DNA of 44,393 nucleotides from Blautia luti (lineage in GTDB: Bacteria; Bacillota; Clostridia; Lachnospirales; Lachnospiraceae). The position numbers were made by a program, and so were the translations under genes. Where the stretch lies: positions 1-44,393 of the forward strand of contig NZ_JAAITI010000027.1 in assembly GCF_013304735.1 (NCBI RefSeq), read 5' to 3'. Within the stretch, counting starts at the first letter, position 1, and each line of letters starts with the position of its first letter. Positions 40,800-44,393 of this stretch are shown piece after piece. Under the pieces are notes generated by a model. That model made no database searches. It had not been told where the DNA came from and saw only the letters and a program-made list of their open reading frames with translations.

Positions 40800-42050
40800 T
40801 TATATTCCAAGTTCACTCTGATATTCTTTTTTATGTTCCCTCTTCTGATCATACATCACTTCATCAGCCTCATGAAGCAATGTATCCAGGTCTACCTTAT
40901 CATGATTCCGGGGAACTCCTACAATTCCACAGCTGAAGCTGCGGGCATAATTGGTTTTTTCTCTCAGGACAAACTGTTTCTGGATATCTGCCAGTCGCTT
41001 CTTTGCATCCTCTCCTGCACAGTCCCGCATCAGAATGCAAAATTCATCTCCACCAATCCGGGCAAAAATATCCTCTTCACGGATATTTTCATTTACGATC
41101 CTGACAAAAAACCGGATATATGCATCGCCTTCCTGATGGCCAAACGTATCATTAATATATTTCAGGTGATCCAGGTCACAGTAGCAGACCGAAACCGGCT
41201 CCCCTGTCTTCAAAATCTCTTCTGCTTTTTCTTTCAGATAAAAACGATTTCCAATCCTGGTGAGCATATCCTGATACGCTTCCGCTCTCAGCTGTTCTTC
41301 CTTGACTCTTGCTTCCGTAACTTCCTGAACAATATTCACATACGCCCATTCACCCTGCCATTTCATCTTACCGGTAGTAATGGCATAGAATCTGTGGGTG
41401 GAATCTTCTGCCTCCCACTTCCATTCGTAACGTTCTTTCCGTCTGTCCTCCTGCTGCTTCTTCTGCCCGATCTGACTGATCCACTGTTTATAAACATCCC
41501 AGTTCTGTACTTCTTCTTCCGTTCTCCGGTTGCTGTACAGAAGGCTCTTTCCGTCCAGACTAATCACCAGGATCTCCTTTTCACTTCTCGCGATCAGTTC
41601 CATCAGAAGCTGGCTGTAGCTCTCCGCCATCTCTGCATGTTTCTTCTCCTGCTCGGCAATAAGCTTCAGGGACTTTTCTCTTTCCCGGAGCTGCTCTGTC
41701 ATGGTATTAAAAGCTTCCGAAAATTCCCCCAGATAAGAAACTGTCTGGGAATAATCCCCCTTGGCTACCTGCTTGGCCTGCCAGGTCAGATGATTCAGGT
41801 TCGCATGGATATTTTTCAGATTTTCGCAGAGAAAATTTTCTCTGGCTGGCTTAAAGCTGGAAAGATCTCCTTTGGATAGAGCAGCGGAACACTGTTTCAT
41901 TTCTTTTACTGCAGTTTCCAGATACTGCAAACCCATTCCGAGTTTCTGAAAAGGCTCATCCAGACTGTCTATCTCCAAAGGCTTTACCTCAGAGTCGTAT
42001 AAAATTGATCTCAGATATTCAAATAACAGTTCGCAGTTTCTGTTTTCCAT
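40800..42050 (-). CDS. Soluble diguanylate cyclase
   Basis: A 416-residue protein with a C-terminal GGDEF domain (from about 250): DMLTRIGNRFYLKEKAEEIL, YCDLDHLKYINDTFGHQEGD and the active site ARIGGDEFCILMRD. Five residues before it is REED, the RxxD inhibitory site for cyclic di-GMP feedback. The first 130 residues include a HAMP-like segment (NLNHLTWQAKQVAKGDYSQT) and a PAS-like region with no transmembrane helix, so it acts in the cytoplasm. It synthesises cyclic di-GMP. The start lies 11 bases past the V4R gene, so its input may come from that ligand-binding protein. Confidence 0.92.
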   Translation of the reverse strand: MENRNCELLFEYLRSILYDSEVKPLEIDSLDEPFQKLGMGLQYLETAVKEMKQCSAALSKGDLSSFKPARENFLCENLKNIHANLNHLTWQAKQVAKGDYSQTVSYLGEFSEAFNTMTEQLREREKSLKLIAEQEKKHAEMAESYSQLLMELIARSEKEILVISLDGKSLLYSNRRTEEEVQNWDVYKQWISQIGQKKQQEDRRKERYEWKWEAEDSTHRFYAITTGKMKWQGEWAYVNIVQEVTEARVKEEQLRAEAYQDMLTRIGNRFYLKEKAEEILKTGEPVSVCYCDLDHLKYINDTFGHQEGDAYIRFFVRIVNENIREEDIFARIGGDEFCILMRDCAGEDAKKRLADIQKQFVLREKTNYARSFSCGIVGVPRNHDKVDLDTLLHEADEVMYDQKREHKKEYQSELGI

Positions 42051-42061
42051 TCATCAAACCT

Positions 42062-42607
42062 CTATTCTGATCGTTCCTCTACATCTGCATGGAAACGGCA
42101 AACTCTGTCTCCTGTTGCCCAGCAGTCAACTTCTATTGCTGTATACGGCTTTCCGGAATACAGAGAAAGAATTCCCGCTATAAAGCCTTCATCATAATTA
42201 CATACTGTTTCCCCGAGAACAGGAAGCCCTGAACAGTCTGCATCTTCCGCAACGGTCAGGATAATTTTTCCGGTTTCTTCATTTACATCCTCAATGCGGA
42301 GAACTCCGATTTTCAGCTCTTGCATTTTTTTCTGAAGTTCATTGACAAACTGATCCAGCGGCACATCCAGATCCAGCATGTTTTTTGCAAAATATTCTCT
42401 GGCTTTACGTCCTGCACTCCGGAATACCTCAATCTGAACCTCTTTTCCAAACCGGTTTTTCAGTTCGTCTTTCAGGGAATACTCCAGCATCCGATATACC
42501 ATTACCGGAAGCTCATCTCCCAGATTGCCTCTGCATTTGGCATCATATTTAAAATAATCCTCAAACTGGAGCTCTTTCATTTCTTTCAGAAAAATATTCT
42601 CACCCAT
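42062..42607 (-). CDS. V4R domain sensor protein
   Basis: A protein of about 181 residues with a V4R (4-vinyl reductase) domain at the C-terminus: CNYDEGFIAGILSLYSGKPYTAIEVDCWATGDRVCRF, in separate stretches, the conserved Cys pair that defines the fold. Such domains bind small hydrophobic ligands or metals. ATG 42607 follows GGAGACGGGT. The diguanylate cyclase is encoded next with an 11-base gap, so this is likely the sensor for cyclic di-GMP production. The N-terminal part resembles helical linkers in heme-NO binding or XylR proteins, but this is not certain. A longer frame opens at 42637. Confidence 0.85.
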   Translation of the reverse strand: MGENIFLKEMKELQFEDYFKYDAKCRGNLGDELPVMVYRMLEYSLKDELKNRFGKEVQIEVFRSAGRKAREYFAKNMLDLDVPLDQFVNELQKKMQELKIGVLRIEDVNEETGKIILTVAEDADCSGLPVLGETVCNYDEGFIAGILSLYSGKPYTAIEVDCWATGDRVCRFHADVEERSE

Positions 42608-42753
42608 ACCCGTCTCCTGTTTAAATTTTCTATACATTTATAATAATCCATTCATTTTCCAGTGTCAATTTTATGTAACCTTTTTCTAATAAAAAAGTAT
42701 AAAAATTATCCATTTTATGCATATTAAAAATCTGACCCTTCTGTAAAAAAAAT

Positions 42754-42781
42754 TTTACAATCCACTCCTTTGTGTTATAAT
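42754..42781 (+). promoter_or_regulatory. Promoter of pncB
   Basis: TTTACA (42754-42759), 16 bases, TATAAT (42776-42781), about 80 bases before the start. The leader carries a repeated TCCGG. Confidence 0.6.
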
Positions 42782-42862
42782 AAACCTTATAATAAAAAGA
42801 ACGGAAACTACCGTGTATTTCCCTCCGGTCACAATATCCGGAGGCACTTAAAGGAGAACTTT

Positions 42863-44323
42863 ATGCGAGCAAATAACCTTACTCTGCTCACGGACCTCTA
42901 TGAGCTTACCATGATGCAGGGCTATTTTAAAAACCCGACCAACCAGACTGTTATCTTTGATATGTTCTACCGCAACAATCCATGTGGCGGCGGTTTTGCT
43001 ATCTGTGCCGGACTGGAGCAGATGATCGAATACATCGAAAATCTCCGTTTCGCCGAAGAAGACATTACCTATCTGAGAAGTCTTGGCATCTTTGAGGAAG
43101 ATTTCCTTGAGTACTTAAGCAACTTCAAATTCACCGGTGATATCTACGCGATCCCGGAAGGAACCGTAATCTTCCCGAGAGAACCAATGGTCAAAGTTAT
43201 AGCACCGATCATGGAGGCTCAGCTTGTAGAAACCGCAATCCTGAACATCATGAACCATCAGAGCCTCATCGCTACCAAGGCAGCCCGCGTATGCCACGCA
43301 GCCAAGGGTGATCCGATCATGGAATTCGGTCTTCGCCGTGCCCAGGGTCCGGATGCCGGAATCTTCGGAGCCAGAGCTGCAGTGATCGGCGGATGTGCAG
43401 GTACTTCCAACGTGCTGACCGGCCAGATGTTTGACGTTCCGGTTCTTGGAACTCATGCACATTCCTGGATCATGAGCTTCCCGGACGAGTACACCGCATT
43501 TAAGACTTATGCGAAACTTTACCCGAATTCCTGCACTCTTCTGGTTGACACCTACGATGTCCTGAAATCCGGTGTTCCCAATGCAATCCGTGTATTCGAA
43601 GAAATGCGTGAAGAGGGTATCCAGCTGAAAAACTACGGAATCCGTATCGACAGCGGTGACCTTGCATACCTTTCCAAAAAAGCCTACAAGATGCTGGCTG
43701 CTGCCGGTTTTGATGATGCTACCATCTCCGCATCCAGCGACCTTGATGAATATCTTATCGAGAGCCTGAAAGCCCAAGATGCCAAGATCAATTCCTGGGG
43801 TGTTGGAACTAAGCTGATCACAGCCGATGACAACCCGGCATTCGGCGGCGTATACAAACTTGCCGCTGTAAAAGACGCTGACAGCGACACCTTCCAGCCG
43901 AAGATCAAACTTTCCGAAAACACAGAAAAAGTTACCAACCCTGGCAACAAGACTGTATACCGTATCTACAGTAAGAAGACCGGCAAGATCAAAGCAGACC
44001 TGATCTGCCTTGCAGATGAGAAATTTGATCCGGAAGAGACCATGGTGATCTTCGATCCGGTTGACACCTGGAAAAAGACAAAAGTTCTGGGCGGAACCTA
44101 CGAACTCCGCGAGCTTCTTGTTCCGGTAATCAAAGGTGGCAAGAGCGTTTACAAGTCTCCGTCTGTCATGGAACTCCGCGACTATTGCAAACAGGAGCAG
44201 AACACACTGTGGGATGAGTCCAGACGTTTTGTAAATCCGCAGAAAGTATATGTAGATCTTTCCCAGCCGCTTTATGACATGAAAAAAGCTCTGCTGGAAG
44301 AAATGAGCGAAAAAACTCTCTAA
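42863..44323 (+). CDS. pncB: Nicotinate phosphoribosyltransferase
   Basis: A 486-residue enzyme of the NAD salvage path, making nicotinate mononucleotide from nicotinate and PRPP. Motifs: LTLLTDLYELTMMQGYF, EFGLRRAQGPDAGIFGARAA with the active-site region, GTHAHSWIMSF, and IRIDSGDLAYLSKKAYKML (phosphate-binding). The end contains KTKVLGGTYELRELLVPVIKGG, typical for family clade II. ATG at 42863 follows AAAGGAG; the open frame from 42770 starts inside the promoter and is not used. It is a single-gene unit on the plus strand, divergent from the sensor-cyclase genes. Confidence 0.96.
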   Translation: MRANNLTLLTDLYELTMMQGYFKNPTNQTVIFDMFYRNNPCGGGFAICAGLEQMIEYIENLRFAEEDITYLRSLGIFEEDFLEYLSNFKFTGDIYAIPEGTVIFPREPMVKVIAPIMEAQLVETAILNIMNHQSLIATKAARVCHAAKGDPIMEFGLRRAQGPDAGIFGARAAVIGGCAGTSNVLTGQMFDVPVLGTHAHSWIMSFPDEYTAFKTYAKLYPNSCTLLVDTYDVLKSGVPNAIRVFEEMREEGIQLKNYGIRIDSGDLAYLSKKAYKMLAAAGFDDATISASSDLDEYLIESLKAQDAKINSWGVGTKLITADDNPAFGGVYKLAAVKDADSDTFQPKIKLSENTEKVTNPGNKTVYRIYSKKTGKIKADLICLADEKFDPEETMVIFDPVDTWKKTKVLGGTYELRELLVPVIKGGKSVYKSPSVMELRDYCKQEQNTLWDESRRFVNPQKVYVDLSQPLYDMKKALLEEMSEKTL

Positions 44324-44341
44324 TTGAAAAAAATCTCCAGT

Positions 44342-44388
44342 CAAGACCACCCGCTTAGCGGGTGGCTTGCTCTGTCCCTATAAGGGAC
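44342..44388. repeat. Paired compact hairpins after pncB
   Basis: CCACCCGC-TTA-GCGGGTGG (44347-44365), extended by CAAG/CTTG, and GTCCCT-ATA-AGGGAC (44374-44388) lie side by side at the right edge. Neither is followed by a T-run. They may be the pncB terminator region or the terminal hairpins of an IS200/IS605-like element continuing beyond the window. Confidence 0.45.
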
Positions 44389-44393
44389 TATTC

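Noticed and set aside
43115..44350. 411-codon minus-strand frame opposite pncB
   Set aside because: Shadow frame created by codon bias of pncB; no known protein motif.

Overview
The window looks like the chromosome of a Gram-positive Clostridia bacterium, most likely Lachnospiraceae. This is inferred from moderate GC, strong AGGAGG ribosome sites, consensus TTGACA-17-TATAAT promoters, a lysine riboswitch on an NhaC-type transporter, and core protein sequences of that family (greA-lysS, argF-birA-dusB, nfeD-SPFH, pfkA, dnaE). No database search was run, so the genus is not assigned.

Region 1, about 1-19,250, is one end of an integrative and conjugative element (ICE) of the Tn1549/Tn916-like superfamily. 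On the minus strand a transfer module reads cna adhesin, small membrane protein, Cys-rich protein, PcfB, VirD4 coupling protein, Maff2. The maff2 gene appears to be cut by the 5' end of a group II intron at the left edge. Upstream of cna is a sigma-70-like regulator whose ribosome site is folded into a hairpin behind a 24-codon leader ORF. Then comes a DinB/UmuC-type polymerase operon (dinB, yolD-like, small ORF, zinc ribbon). It is divergent from a plus-strand XRE repressor, ImmA-like metallopeptidase and CpXC protein, and the shared control region carries repeated operators. After a peptidase E-like cargo gene comes the maintenance module: RepA_N initiator with iteron-like palindromes inside the gene, ParB with a perfect internal palindrome, ParA, and two tandem DUF6462-like proteins. 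The element end probably lies in the gene-free 18,931-19,312 interval, which holds direct repeats, a palindrome and a terminator next to lysS.

Region 2, 19,313-36,191, is a core block entirely on the minus strand. It holds lysS (with an appended tRNA-binding domain), greA, a family 2 glycosyltransferase, dusB, a small protein, birA, argF, an SPFH/NfeD membrane pair, a TrmH-type RNA methyltransferase, the TrkA/TrkH potassium system, pfkA, dnaE and a CvfB-type S1 protein. Short gaps and overlaps suggest long operons, broken by terminators after the glycosyltransferase and cvfB.

Region 3, 36,192-44,393, holds single-gene units: an NhaC-family transporter behind a lysine riboswitch (hence probably a lysine transporter), a small XRE regulator, araD, an acyl-ACP thioesterase, tRNA-Gln(CUG), a two-gene signalling unit (V4R sensor plus GGDEF diguanylate cyclase), and pncB on the plus strand. 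Two compact hairpins sit at the right edge. The most interesting material is the ICE regulatory architecture: the sigma-gene translational attenuator, the operator array shared by repressor and polymerase, and the probable replication and partition sites embedded in coding sequence.
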